A stretch of DNA of 64,000 nt, from positions 434,001 to 498,000 of the forward strand of contig JAQOOI010000061.1 in the NCBI GenBank assembly GCA_028554645.1, given 5' to 3'. The first letter of the stretch is position 1, and each line of letters begins with the position of its first letter. Source of the DNA: Omphalotus guepiniiformis (lineage: Eukaryota > Basidiomycota > Agaricomycetes > Agaricales > Omphalotaceae). Positions 32,193-43,878 of the stretch are shown in pieces. The notes under the pieces are model-generated. The model searched no databases and had not been told where the DNA came from. It worked only from the letters and a program-made list of their open reading frames with translations. The position numbers and the translations under genes were made by a program.

Positions 32193-33465
32193 ATGTCTTC
32201 TAACGGCCTCCAAAACAACCACGACGACGACGAGCCACCAACCGACGAAGAATTTCGGTCGGGACAGGAAGATGATCGTGCTTTTGTTGATACTCAAGAA
32301 CTTGAAGAATTGAGTTCTGAAGACTTTCCTACATACTTTCTCGAACGCGATGGTCGACTGTTCCATTCGCACGAGACGGCACCATATCCGTTACCTGTGG
32401 ACACCCCTGAACAGCAGGTAAAGTCTCCGTAGTTTTGTTCCGTTGGTCCGCTTTATCAATTCATGACACATGTACTTTTCTTACAGAGACTGACCGTACA
32501 ACACAACGTCCTCCGTCATTTGCTTGGGGCGAATTACATAGGCCCCGTTCCGGAGGTTCTTGCACCTCAACAAGGCAGACAGGTCACTGTCGTCGATTTC
32601 GGTACCGGGACAGGACAGTGGCAAGTAATATATATGTTACAAAGAGCCTCCCCGACTAACCGACAATTCCCCGTGGCAGGCCAATGGAGATGGGCAGAGA
32701 TTTCCCTCACGTACAATTTCGTGGTTTGGATATCGGTTGGTACTTATTGCAGTGTGCTTGATGGGATGATACGATGATCGCTGTCTAGTACCTATCGCCA
32801 CGCGTTATCCAAGGGACAACGTTCACTTCGAGATGCACGATATCAGCGAGCAGACAAGGTGGCCGGATGCTTCAGTGGATCTCGTCCATGCTCGATCGAT
32901 TTCTATGACAGTATGTCTCGACAGATTGCTTGTTAGCCTCAAAACATTAATCGCATGTGAATAGGTTCGCAATTACGGTGTCGTTCTCCAGGAGGCCGGT
33001 CGCCTCCTCAGGCCACGCGGAATGTTTTTTTCCGGTGAATGGGGCCGGTATGCCTCGTTTCATCCCAGCATCCAGAGTTTCGCGACACTCGAGCCACTCG
33101 AGCAAATTCCTGGAGTGTGCCGGTTTTTCCAAGTGCTACAAGACGCTTTGGCGCAACAAAGAGGGATCACACCTGTGGCACCGGGAGTCGCTGACTTGCT
33201 TCGTGCTCAACCTGGCATCTTTACCGACATTACTGAGGTGTTCTATTACATGCCGATCGGGCCTTGGGAACCTAGTCTGTATAGGCTAGGACGAGCATGG
33301 CGAGCAGCACTGGTGAGATACATGAGCTCGGTTAGACCGGTACTTCAACAATCGGGACTTCGCGAGGACGAGATTGATGCGATTTTTGCTCACTGTACAG
33401 AAGAGTTTAGGACAGTTCGAGGATTGGTGTCTGTATATTACGCAGTTTATGCTCGAAGGGTTTAG
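32193..33465 (+). CDS. SAM-dependent methyltransferase (class I)
   Basis: Five exons (32193-32417, 32487-32620, 32680-32735, 32789-32910, 32965-33465) give 345 aa. Motif I is VVDFGTGTGQW, followed by DFPHVQFRGLDIVPI (motif II region), VHFEMHDI, and DASVDLVHARSISMTV (motif IV region). The fold is that of the LaeA-like/ubiE-like methyltransferases common in fungi; the substrate is unknown. An acidic N-terminus (DDDEPPTDEEF) precedes the domain. Intron 2 (32621-32679) starts with GCAAGT, not GT. Using GC gives QWPMEMGRDFPH and keeps frame, while the GT four bases later breaks it. The domain call is firm, the role unknown. Confidence 0.85.
32621..32679 (+). other. GC-AG intron
   Basis: Donor GCAAGT and acceptor GGCAG, 59 nt. 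GCAAGT is the consensus for GC-AG introns recognised by the major spliceosome. It lies inside motif I coding sequence, so correct use is required for an active enzyme. Confidence 0.8.
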
Positions 33466-34528
33466 GAGCGGAGGCCATACCTGTAGCGACTAGTGTTTGC
33501 TTTCATGGGACTTGCTTTGGACACTTATGTATCAGTTAGGTAAGTAGAGTACTGGCAGAGTCTTACTATGTAGCGGCTATCAGGACTTGTCCTCGGACCT
33601 TGATTGTGATTGTGTTGTGCGACTCTTGACAATGTGACTCCGAAGCTTTGAGGGACTCGGACATGCCCTGTAGAAGCTTGTAGATAACCTATCATACATC
33701 ATGTGCCAGACGATGAAGTTTCCGCGTCCACGGTTATACTTACGGTGTGCTCTGGGATCAGAATTCCGTTCGTCACTGTATCAAGCCGCTACTCTTGCCG
33801 TCATGGCAGGATCGCGGGGTAGGTGTTCGAAGACAAACTGCGGAATGAGTCCAGACCGATATGACAGAAACACTCAAACAGCCTGTACTTCTAATGCCCA
33901 GTCAGATTGTGCCCTCATTGTAGACCTTCGATACTCACTGCCAGTCTTGTAGACACGAGAATGAGATTTAGGTTCATAGATAAACCGAGTGCTAAGCTGT
34001 CGACGGTTCAGGTACCCGTTGATCTTGTCACCCTTGAGGCTTGAGCCGCTGGAATAATCGGAGAAGTGATGGTGTATCTTGAGATAGTGAGTCGACCGGA
34101 GTCATTAATTATATTCGTCACAGGACTGTTGGGGACAGAATACACATATAAGTATAGCAGATCAAGCGAGCCAAGAGGTGCTGGACGTACAATGTCCTGC
34201 TACTAGCAGAAGATACCAAAAGACGTCCCTAATAGGTGCGCCGTGACCTCGGACCTTCAGGGTGTCAGTCATCGTCAAGCACGTTGACTGAGTACAGAGC
34301 AATTCCCAAAAAGCAAACTCCCTTTATTGACATTGTCAGAGCAAGATGAAAGTATAAAAGTATCATTGGAATCTCGAAAGACCGTCACCTGGTATTTATA
34401 CAGGCGCGAATTGCGGACCGGTCCATGGACATCGTCTAGACTTTGATTTCTCATGGACCGACCGGATGAAGCCGGACAACCAACAGACAACCTTTCTCCT
34501 ACTCACTTCTACTTCCAAATAATTCTCG
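33466..34528. other. Intergenic stretch
   Basis: About 1.06 kb between the methyltransferase and QCR2. Only short ORFs without recognisable similarity. The 200 bp before 34529 should hold the QCR2 promoter. No repeat or RNA gene seen. Confidence 0.4.
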
Positions 34529-36020
34529 ATGCTTGCTGCGAGGACATCGTCGCGCACGGTGCAGCGGGCAGCGCGTAGCTTTGCTACTGTCGTCGACAGT
34601 GCTGGCGTCAAAGTCGCGGCAGTGAACAACGGCCAGCCCACGTCTTCAGTAACACTTTTGGTGAAAGCTGGCAGTCGGTTCGAGCCAAAAGCTGGTGTCG
34701 CTCATGGATTGAAAAACTTCGCGTTCAAGGTGAGTCTTCATTCTCTGATAACAAATGCAGTCACTGAGGAAAATTGGTGGTAGAGCACTGCTAAAAGATC
34801 CGCTCTTGGGACTGTCCGAGAAAGTGAACTGTATGGAGGTGTTCTGTCGGCCAACTTGTCTCGTGAACATCTTGCTCTGACGGCCGAGTTTTTGAAGGGA
34901 GACGAGTGAGTCTTTGCTGAACAGGATAAACATTTGGTTTTGACTAGCATACAAGGCAATACTTCGTGGACGTCCTGACTTCCTTCGTCTCCTCCGGCAA
35001 ATTCACCCGTCATGAGTTTGAAGAATATGTTTCTCCCGCCTTAGAAAGCGAAGTGGAAGCGAGCGTCTCCGATCCTGCCGTGTACGCTCTTGAGCTCGCC
35101 CATGGCCTCGCTTTCCGCAACGGCCTCGGTTCCTCCCTTTTCGCTACACCCCACACTTCCATTACCGCTGAAGACATCAAGTCCTTTGCTCGGTCCACCT
35201 TCACCAAGGATAACATTGCTGTCCTTGGTACAGGTATCGACCAGGCGGCTCTAACCAGCCTCATTGAGAAATCCCTGAGCAAGATCTCCCCTTCCTCTAC
35301 TATCACCGCAACACCCACCTCTTACTTTGGTGGAGAGACGCGTCTGCAGGCTCATGGTCCTCAGACTGTGTTCATTGGTTTCGGTACCTCTGGAGCCCCT
35401 GTCGCTGAGCTTGCTGCCCTATCTGCACACCTCTCTCCGGCTCCTTCCGTGAAGTGGTCCCAAGGTCTTTCCCCTATCGCTTCAGCCCTCTCACAAGGTG
35501 CCACTGTTGAGACTGTATACCTGCCTTACTCCGACGCCACTCTCTTCGGTTTCCTAATTCAAGGGCCTACTGGAGCTGCTGTCACAGAGGCAGGAAAGGC
35601 CGCCGTGCAAGCTTTGAAAGCTGCTGCTAGCGGATTGAAGGGTGAGGAGCTCAAGAAGGCGGTCGCTAAAGCCAAGTTTACTGCTGCTTCTGCTGCTGAC
35701 AGCCGGGAGGGCTTGGTTTCTCTGTTGGGAGAGAAGGTATGCACTACATGATTTTTATTGTATCTAATCCTCACATTGCTGAATTGCAGGTGCTCGCTGG
35801 GTCCGAGTCTTCCTTGGAGGCTTCCCTCGCTTCGTTCGACAAGGTGTCTGAGAAAGCTTTCTCCACTGTATGTCTCCATCCAATTTACTTGTATCTGCTC
35901 AAGTCCACTGATTGAACTATCCATGTTTAGGCTGCTTCCGCTCTTGCCAAAGCAAAACCTACCTACATTGCTATCGGTGACGTGTCTACGCTACCTTACG
36001 CTGATGAGCTTGGCCTGTGA
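34529..36020 (+). CDS. QCR2: Cytochrome bc1 complex core protein 2
   Basis: Five exons (34529-34729, 34784-34905, 34956-35736, 35790-35867, 35931-36020) give 423 aa. The N-terminus MLAARTSSRTVQRAARSFAT is an Arg/Ala/Ser-rich mitochondrial targeting sequence. The M16-peptidase-like fold starts with KVAAVNNGQPTSSVTLLVKAGSRFEP and GVAHGLKNFAFK. The zinc-protease HXXEH motif is absent, as expected for a non-catalytic core subunit. Later motifs include LSREHLALTAEFLKGDE, VAELAALSAHL and FGFLIQGPTGAAV. The protein is a matrix-side structural subunit of respiratory complex III. All junctions are GT-AG and the frame closes. Confidence 0.92.
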
Positions 36021-36828
36021 GCTGGAACGGTTGAAGTGGGGTCCTGGAGTGGTTTACATTTCCTAGATGATTATAGTACGGTTTTGTGAATAAACACCAA
36101 AAACGCGATGAGTAATCACGTGCCGTGTAAGCAGTTTGCCGGCGTTGAAGCAGAATAATCTTTTACCTTGAAATCATACTCAAAGCTTCGTAACGGAATC
36201 AGTCTCGTCCCCAGTTCAGTGCGATGTTCACTAACATGTTCTATCATTACTACGGCTGGTGCTGAGGTAGGAGATTTTAGAATGGTCGACGGCCAGAGGA
36301 CATAGTTTACAAATGGTGAGCTACTCGCTGTCTTCAAAAACCGAGCGCTCGTTAATGTTAGCGCTAGGAATGGTGGATACTGGATGTATGCGTATAGACT
36401 GCGCGTTTACCCGAATGTGCGCAACTTTCTGCTACCTAGACCAAACACTGGAAACTTAGGCTGGCTTGACATCCCTTATACGATAGAAGCAACTAGCGAG
36501 CTCTACTTCGAATTCTCTGCTACTTGAGGCCTGCGCCTAGTATGGGCAGCGCACGAGTAACAACAGGTGCTGATAGTGAATCCAACATTCTCTCAGGAAA
36601 GATCATATGCTGATGTCTGACTGAATAGCATCTGCTACGGATTGGGGAGATTGGAGTAGTTGATATCGAATCATTCTTCTCGGTTCCTGGACCACGTTCG
36701 ACTCAATCTCTGCGAGGCTTATAAATCCTAGTAGGTTCACTGATACTCCATCTCTTGAACACTACCGCTAATTCAACTCGCAGAGCTCGTCGTGTTGAAC
36801 ACTGACAGTGTCAATCCATCTATTCAAT
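36021..36828. other. Intergenic stretch
   Basis: About 0.8 kb between QCR2 and the WD40 gene. No ORF with recognisable content. Confidence 0.4.
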
Positions 36829-38145
36829 ATGTCTATCATGACTGCCGAAAGATTCTTTGCGGAATACAAGCATGTTGTTGAACATGATTTTGAGGTGGAT
36901 GGACAGCCGGTGCCTTCTTTCGAGAATCATCCAAGACAGTGGGGAACAGAGGACGCACGCATAGAGCTTCCTTCCGCTTCAAAAGCGAAAGCCATTGCGC
37001 TCAATGATGACGGTAGTCTCTTAGCCGTGGGTGCGGACGACGAGGTGTTCGTGTACGAAACCAGCACGATCATCCTCAAAAATGCCCTCAAAGACGGGCG
37101 TCTGGGTGGGATGGTGCTGGAGTTCAAGCCAGGAAGTAATCGGATCTTGGCAATTGGGTCGTCCTTGAGGAAGACTCGTTCGATGGAGCATCGGGTGAGG
37201 CTGTGCGATTTGGAAGATGGACAGAATGGAATTGTGCATGCTGTGGAAGAAGCTGCGTGGGCTGCGTCCAAAACCATCATGGAACGTCTTTCTTGGACTG
37301 AGGAGGATATTCGCAGTCTGAATGTTGAATGTGATATCCAAGCGCTTCTGTTCGCAGCGCAGAATCAGATCGGTGTACGCAATGGACAGGTCTTCAAGGG
37401 AATTAAAAATTCCAAGAGTAGAGCCTTTAGCCGTGATGGCTCTGTAATGCTTTATCATGCTCAGGATAGGCACGAAGTGGTAGTCCTAGACGTCGAGACC
37501 TTGAAAGAACGGTTTCGGCTTGTGGGACATACAGGTATCGTTGTGTGGACCGAGATGAGTCCCGACGACACTCTCATCGCCACGTCGTCCTGGGATCGGA
37601 CGGTACGCGTCTGGAATGCCTCCAGCGGGGAGCTGATACACACATTGACCGGAGCTACGAACCAATCGTGGGGCGGAGCGTTCTCCCCAGATGGCAAGCT
37701 CATCGCAGCGGGATCAGGGGACAGGAAAGTTCGTGTTTGGTCCATCGAGTCAGGCGAGCTTTTGCATACCTTGGAAGGCTACACCGGATGGGTCCGCAGC
37801 ATGGCTTTTTCACCTGACGGAAAGTCCTTAGCAGCAGGAGGTAATTCGCTAAGGATTTTCGACGTTGCTTCGGGAGATTGTATACAAAAGTGGCAGGTCG
37901 ATTCACGACGTGGGTTTATTGAGATTCGGAATGTGCAGTATACGAGTAAAGGGTTGCTTGTTTTTCAGAATGGTGATGGACGTACGTTTTTGTATGATGC
38001 GAAAAGTGGAAAGAAGGGGCAGCTAGAGCATGGGCCTGATGTTGAAGGAAAGCAAGGAACGGGAGATGTTGTTGCTTCTCCTGATGGGGAAACGTTGTAT
38101 ACTGTGGATTTTGATGGTGTAGTACGAGTTTGGAGGATGTCTTGA
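36829..38145 (+). CDS. WD40-repeat protein
   Basis: A single-exon gene of 438 aa starting at ATG 36829 (MSIMTAERFFAEYKHVV). A weak first repeat (KAKAIALNDDGSLLAVGADDEVFVYE) is followed by degenerate blades. Three clear repeats begin near residue 228 (LVGHTGIVVWTEMSPDDTLI ... SWDRTVRVWN; FSPDGKLIAAGSGDRKVRVW; MAFSPDGKSLAAGGNSLRIF). A last blade ends DFDGVVRVWRMS. This fits one seven-blade propeller that acts as a protein-binding platform. No extra domain shows a specific role. It lacks introns, unlike its neighbours. Confidence 0.85.
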   Translation: MSIMTAERFFAEYKHVVEHDFEVDGQPVPSFENHPRQWGTEDARIELPSASKAKAIALNDDGSLLAVGADDEVFVYETSTIILKNALKDGRLGGMVLEFKPGSNRILAIGSSLRKTRSMEHRVRLCDLEDGQNGIVHAVEEAAWAASKTIMERLSWTEEDIRSLNVECDIQALLFAAQNQIGVRNGQVFKGIKNSKSRAFSRDGSVMLYHAQDRHEVVVLDVETLKERFRLVGHTGIVVWTEMSPDDTLIATSSWDRTVRVWNASSGELIHTLTGATNQSWGGAFSPDGKLIAAGSGDRKVRVWSIESGELLHTLEGYTGWVRSMAFSPDGKSLAAGGNSLRIFDVASGDCIQKWQVDSRRGFIEIRNVQYTSKGLLVFQNGDGRTFLYDAKSGKKGQLEHGPDVEGKQGTGDVVASPDGETLYTVDFDGVVRVWRMS

Positions 38146-38466
38146 CAATTTTTATTTTATTCTCAGCATACTGTGTAGCTTTATTGGCCTGAGCGAAGCT
38201 AAGAAGAGTCTGTAATGCTGTTTACGTCAGCGAAGTGCTCTCTCCTTCTCGCATTCATCTACCTACGCTCGGCTACACTTCATTCGTTCCTACTTGAAGG
38301 TTCTACTCTGACTGTGGCGCCTTCTTGTCGTGCCCTAGGATATCACTCTAACCCCTGGTGCTCAATATAACATATATCATATGTTCTGTTAGGGCTGAGG
38401 ACACAAAGGTGAGTCTATTGCTCGCGTTTCTGAATAATCAACCTCATTTCACGCGTAATTAGCACC
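38146..38466. other. Short intergenic stretch
   Basis: About 320 bp between the WD40 gene and the next gene. Nothing recognised. Confidence 0.4.
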
Positions 38467-40624
38467 ATGTCTGAAACGAAGTGGGTAAGCGATAACCTGA
38501 CGCACAATAAATTAGAAGAAGGTGCAAAAATCACGTATTCAGACGGTCTAGCAGGCGCTGTCCTACCGAAAATTCAGGTGTTCATCACCTCGCCCAATAT
38601 GACAAGCATTCCGGAACCTCCTTATGGATCTACACGAGATATTTATCGTCGGTCTGACGCTCGATATGGACCGGATGACCCGTGTCGCTGGCCGCAACCT
38701 TTCAATCCACTGTATCCCTACCTTGCGTGCATGTCTGTTCAGCCGGAAGATGAACTATGGCCTTTCTGGGAATATCGAGTTATGTGGAGTGATATACAAG
38801 ACAAGTATCTTGAATATACTCCGGAGGGTCAGACTCAAGAGGCAATTGTAGGTGGTACAGATCGTGAGGCCAGGACATTCGTGGAGCGACTTCAAAGTGC
38901 TGTAAAAGAGATGGAAGATCGAGCGCAGAGGTTCTTCCAGATCTCAAATGATGCCCGTGACAGGGCATTGGTCGGGGAGTTGCGTTTAACGATGGAAGTC
39001 TGCCTTATTCATATCACCACTATCACCTCCCCAATCCGTGAACTTCAGCGAGGGTTGGTAGAATTGCAAAGGGCATGGATGACGTTGCAAGCCATATTCG
39101 ACTACCTGGACCAATTCGCGGCATTGATGAGAGGCGAAGGACGTGCTGCAAAAATAGTCAACCGCACTCGTCTTGGTGCTTTTGTATGGGATGACTGGCA
39201 TGCTTCGCTGTTATTCCGCGCAGGACTCCCAGTGTACTTCGTGCGACCCTACTCAAGCTTCAGACTTCAGGTCATTCTGAAGAGAGTACCACTGATACAG
39301 CCGGTACCGCCAAAGATTTGCGTAGCCCAAGCAAAACCGCCGTATCTCCCTATCGCAACTACCCAAGCTGGCTCTGAAACCAAGTTTGCAGCTATTCGGA
39401 TAGCAAGCGTCAATTGTTTCTTGGATAAAAGCCCATTTGAAAATAGCCATCATCCTGGGGCGTACCAGTCGTCACATCGCCTTGGAGTTGACCCGATTAT
39501 TTCCCCTGTGTATTCGAGTTCTAGCGCGGCGAATCTTGTAGAGACAGCCGCTGGTATTGTTCGGAGCGATCATGTTAATCATGCTGTAGCTGTGAAACCG
39601 TATGACAAGTCAAAGAGGGCAAAACCTCGTTTTGGGAAGGGCGTAGGCCGTGAGTTTTTCAAAAAGTACTTCTACCTTAAATAACACTAAATATGGTCAT
39701 CTAGCACCCCCCGAAGAACGCAATCCATTCGATGACTACGATTCCACAGATCCTATGGCACCCGCGACAAGTCCAGCATGGGAGCGCATCAATATGACTA
39801 TCGAAACTCGGGGTGTTGCCCCACAGAAGAAATTTTTTATCGTTCCAGATCCCGGTTTATTCTTTGGCGCGCGAGACGAGGGACGACAGGACAAGCTTTT
39901 TCATCAATGGGAACATTTTCGACCAGCCTGGCTGGCTCGATGCAGAGATTCAGAGACCCCCATTGAGCCACAGAACACAGAAGCCTGGAGGAAAATATTA
40001 TACATGCCTACTCTGCTGGAAACTCAGAAGAGTTCAAATCGAGCGAATGAGTCGAAAAAGCAGGCTTTGAAAAGGGATGCTTTTGAGCTGGCACAAGATA
40101 CTATGGACCGATTCGGTGGAAAGGCTTCCCCTGTGACATCGTGTCATGGTCCTTTTGACTCCAAGCGGGGTCAGATTCTTATTTGGGAGCTGGCAATGAT
40201 CAACTTTAGGCATGAAATGCTTTCTGTTGATGGTCAGTTAGACGTTTCCAGACCACGGCCTTCAGTTCAGGAGAGCGTTGCACAACTTGGCGTTGCAGAA
40301 GCTCAGCATCGTCGATCACGAGAGGATTTGGTTGACAAGATATTTCAATCAGGGTCTACCTTCCAGCCATCCTCAGATGCTAATCGCGGGCTTGTATCGG
40401 AAGATTGGCCTGAGAGATATAAAGCTCTGAAGGTGTTCTGGCAGTTGATGGATACATGGTCGAGTGAGAAACCTGTCATTTGGCGTCGTGGGATTGATGC
40501 GGATTTGAATATGTTACCATCGCGCGGGCAGGAATGGGAGTATAGTCTTGCTAGGTTTTATGTTCAGTCGGCGTTTTTGGTGTTTAAACGTCCTCCGGTT
40601 TTACCTCGTCGTCTGAGGTTGTGA
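38467..40624 (+). CDS. Protein of unknown family (700 aa)
   Basis: Two exons (38467-39649 and 39705-40624) joined across a 55 nt intron (GTGAGT...CTAG) give 700 aa in frame. The N-terminal part contains PLYPYLACMSVQPEDELWPFWEY and a helical, coiled-coil-prone segment (residues about 130-230). The part after the splice contains PPEERNPFDD, a Trp-rich stretch (KLFHQWEHFRPAWLARC) and DPGLFFGARDEGRQ. Without the intron the two halves overlap in different frames, which could be mistaken for a frameshift. I recognise no family or enzyme motif. Low-copy host gene or mobile-element cargo cannot be told apart from sequence alone. Confidence 0.65.
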
Positions 40625-41561
40625 ATGGATTCAGCTTGGCGAGATTTAGAGCTGTTGATTAAGAATGAAAGTTTGTCATGGGAATCGTGAGTTTTGCAGA
40701 AGGAAGGCGAGTCGAATTGAGCAAGCACCTATATAAGTTATCGTTTGACGAAGAGATGGCCTGCAAGGCGGTAGCGACTAGCGAAATTGATTCTTGTTGG
40801 AAGCGTCGTTTTAATAACATTCATTTGTCCTTATCATTAAAGACGAGGCACCTCCAGCAGCCGTTCATAAGAAAAATTCAGGAACGCCCGTTTACAGCCC
40901 TTTCTGACAAGTCCTTCGGAAGTTCTGCCTGCACTGGCGATATATCGGGTGTGAACTCTATTCGCTGGCATAAACGGACAGCTACCTTGATTTATACTCT
41001 CTAGGATTGTTAGTGCCATATGTCGGATCCGAGGATCTGAAACATGCACCATGCTGCACTCTGCGAGTAGCCAAGCACTTTCCTTGAGCCTCTCAAGCTC
41101 AGTTACTCGCATATTGCTCATGGGGCTCATCTGCTTGCCGATATGTCCATACCACGTGTGTAGTTTGAAGATGCTTTGAAGATCTACTTGTGGGATCTAA
41201 AAGCAGGTCGTCTGCAATACATACACGCGCATCCTAGCTTGAGTGGATGTAGAGGTGATCACAAGAACATTCTTGTTATCTCTTTCGAGTTGTTCTTCAC
41301 CCAATAGCAAGGACCTACATAGATATCATGATACAAATGATGGATCATGATTTCAGATGTATTTACGGACTAATACTAGTAACGATACGCAAAACAAGCA
41401 CCGAGAATTCTTCGATCATGTGCGTACAGAGGTATGACGATGTTATTTAGTTGGCATGCAACATACAAGGTACAGAATTACATTACAACGGTAGATATAT
41501 AAGGGTGGAGCTCTGATCAAGCCTTTCGCTAACTCTCCTCACCAAACCATCCTACTAAATC
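40625..41561. other. Intergenic stretch
   Basis: About 0.94 kb. Short ORFs only. The last 100 bp are probably the promoter and leader of the PX-GH18 gene. Confidence 0.4.
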
Positions 41562-43878
41562 ATGACCGTTATTGTGACGATTAGCAGCCACACAACCGGC
41601 TCTAACCCGAGGCCTCACATTCTCTATAACGTTCATGTTACTCGTGATGGGAGACATACCGTCGTAGACCGACGATACTCTGAGGTGAGGCCCGTAGTAG
41701 GGTTCAAATTGACTTGGGCGAGGTAACGTAAACTCACGCTTTTGTAGTTCGTCACTTTGAACAACACGCTCAAGGTGAAAGACACCGAAGCGGCTCTCCC
41801 ACCGAAACGTATCCTAGTCACGTCGTTCGTACCCTCAGCCTGGGCCGACGACGCGCTTATCGCCGAGCGCAAGACCGGTTTAGCAGAGTACTTGACGAAA
41901 GTGTTACAAATTCCCGCATATAAGGATGATCCCGCCCTTCTCGAGTTTTTGGTCCCAAGCGGTGTATCGGCGAGTAAATCCTTTGATTTGGAGGATGCGT
42001 TGCCTTCGACGGTTTCGAGAAAGACGGCGGCGGAGATGAGGAAGGCTCTGGCGTTGAAGCCAGAGGAGGTCAGAGCGGAGGCGAATTTGATTGCTGCGGC
42101 GTATTATCCTGGTGCGTGTGTTTTTTGTTGATTGCTCTTTGTATATGCATTGAGTTTGGTTTCGGTAGACTGGAGCGTCGATCAGTTCCCGCCTGAGGGC
42201 CTCAACTTTAGCAAGTTCGATATTCTGTTCTTTGGTGAATCTCCTCCGTTGGTCATTGTGCAATCGGTGATCTGAAGGGTGGAATCCGCCTTTGCTTTGT
42301 TTTAGCTTTTGCGACTCCGAGTTCGTCGAATGGGCTGAGTTGGGACAGCGGCAGCCAGAGCTCGCTGCAAAGGCTTGTGACTGCCGCGCGTAATAGCGGT
42401 GCAGGGACCAAGATTGTTCTTTCGGTCGGTGAGTTGACTTGATACAACTGAATTGGGAAATTGCATTAATATTCGAATGAAAGGCGGATGGGGCGGAAGC
42501 ACGTACTTTTCTCAAGCCGTCAGCAGCTCCAGCAATCGGTCGACGTTCGTAAATGCTTTGAGTAGTGCAGTGAGCACTTATGGGTTAGATGGTGCGTGCA
42601 ATCTTGTAACCGGATTGAACAGGCTGCTGAATTTTCGGTGTGAACAGGTATTGATATCGACTGGGTACATATATCTTCCTATCTGGCGGGAAAGATGATG
42701 CCTAAACATTCTCATTAGGAATACCCCAACTCTGAAGGAGCAGGCAATCCGCACTCACCTTCAGATGCGGCCAACCTTCTGCTTATGTTCCAGTCGCTAC
42801 GAAGTGCACTTGGTAGGGCCTTCTTCACTGCCTTCTAAAGCTTTGAGAATTGAACCTTCCTGCCCGCTTAGGATCCTCGAAGATCATCTCCGCTGCTGTC
42901 CCTGATCTCCCTTGGCTCGACGCGAATGGCAACCCCTTGACCAACGTCTCTGCCTATGCTTCCCAAATGACATATCTGAACATCATGTAAACACGCAGTT
43001 TGTTCTTGTCATTCATGTTCCTGACGCATATTTGTCTTTTGTGCATAGGAATTACGACGTCAACGGATCCTCCTCGAATCCCGGTCCCAACGCCCCTCTC
43101 GGCGATCTCTGCGGAACATCCAGCCAGCCTCAAGCGAACGCACAAGCTGCCCTTAAGCAATGGAGCGCCGCTGGATTCCCTGCGTCGAAGATGCTCCTCG
43201 GTCTCCCGCTATATGGATACGTGTCACAGAGTACGAGGACGGCGCTCACGGGAAGCTTCGTCGATCCAAACGACAAGAACCGGCTGCAATCTGTTATCAA
43301 GGGACCAAGGAACAACCCGATGAAGGGTGCACACCCTAGGACTAAAGAGAGCGCTGCGGGGAAGGTTGTTGCAGAGGATGCTAATTTGAAGAGTTGGTAT
43401 GGGCAGCAGATTCCGTTTAGCTCGATTGTGGCGAGTGGGGCCTTGGTGAAGCAGTCTAATGGAACGTATGGCCAAGGAGGAGGATTCACGATGGGTGAGT
43501 GTGGCTTTTTGTACCCAAAGGAAGAGGTTGTGATGAATCTTTTTTGCATTAGCTTGGGATGATTGCAGTGATACACCGGTAATTGTGTTTTTTCAGTGTC
43601 TTTTTGCGACTCTTGCTGACAGGTAACCTTTGGATGACTTTAGTTCTTGTACGATGTTTCGCAACAAACTGTGGTGACCTACGATGATACGTATTCATTG
43701 GGAGACAAGGCGACTTTTGCGAGACAGAATGGAATGGCAGGATGTTTCACCTGGTCGTTGGATCAGGTCAGTTTTCTGTGATTACTTGAGATTGCTTTTC
43801 TGTCTGCTTACCCTTGGGGTCTCCTAGGATGATGGCCTAACGCTGCAGAATGTTATCCGCTCTGCCCTGGGCAAGTAA
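41562..43878 (+). CDS. PX domain-GH18 chitinase fusion
   Basis: Twelve exons give 551 aa in a closed frame, all introns GT-AG. Exons: 41562-41684, 41748-42111, 42169-42234, 42306-42428, 42484-42591, 42648-42664, 42719-42812, 42872-42986, 43049-43494, 43553-43578, 43644-43766, 43828-43878. Residues 1 to about 115 form a PX (phosphoinositide-binding) domain: VIVTISSHTTGSNPRPHILY, DRRYSEFVTLNNTL, ALPPKRIL, IAERKTGLAEYLTKVLQIPA, LLEFL. Residues about 157-551 are a GH18 chitinase: AAAYYPDWS, KIVLSVGGWGGSTYFSQA, catalytic LDGIDIDWEYPN with the Glu acid, MTYLNIMNYDVNG, and a late CFTWSLDQDD. There is no signal peptide. Both domains share exon 2, so the junction is not a splicing guess. Chitin cleavage is expected; a membrane-surface location is inferred. 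Confidence 0.85.

Noticed and set aside
34730..34761. Alternative acceptor (AAATGCAG) for QCR2 intron 1
   Set aside because: It breaks the frame; the later TAG acceptor at 34783 gives the expected STAKRSALGTVRES sequence.
39650..39684. Frameshift mutation or programmed shift between two overlapping ORFs
   Set aside because: A normal 55 nt GT-AG intron joins the halves exactly in frame, so no frameshift is needed.
42040..42110. Separate start and signal peptide for a stand-alone secreted chitinase inside exon 2
   Set aside because: The only nearby Met starts a charged segment (MRKALALKPEEVRAEANL) with no hydrophobic core.
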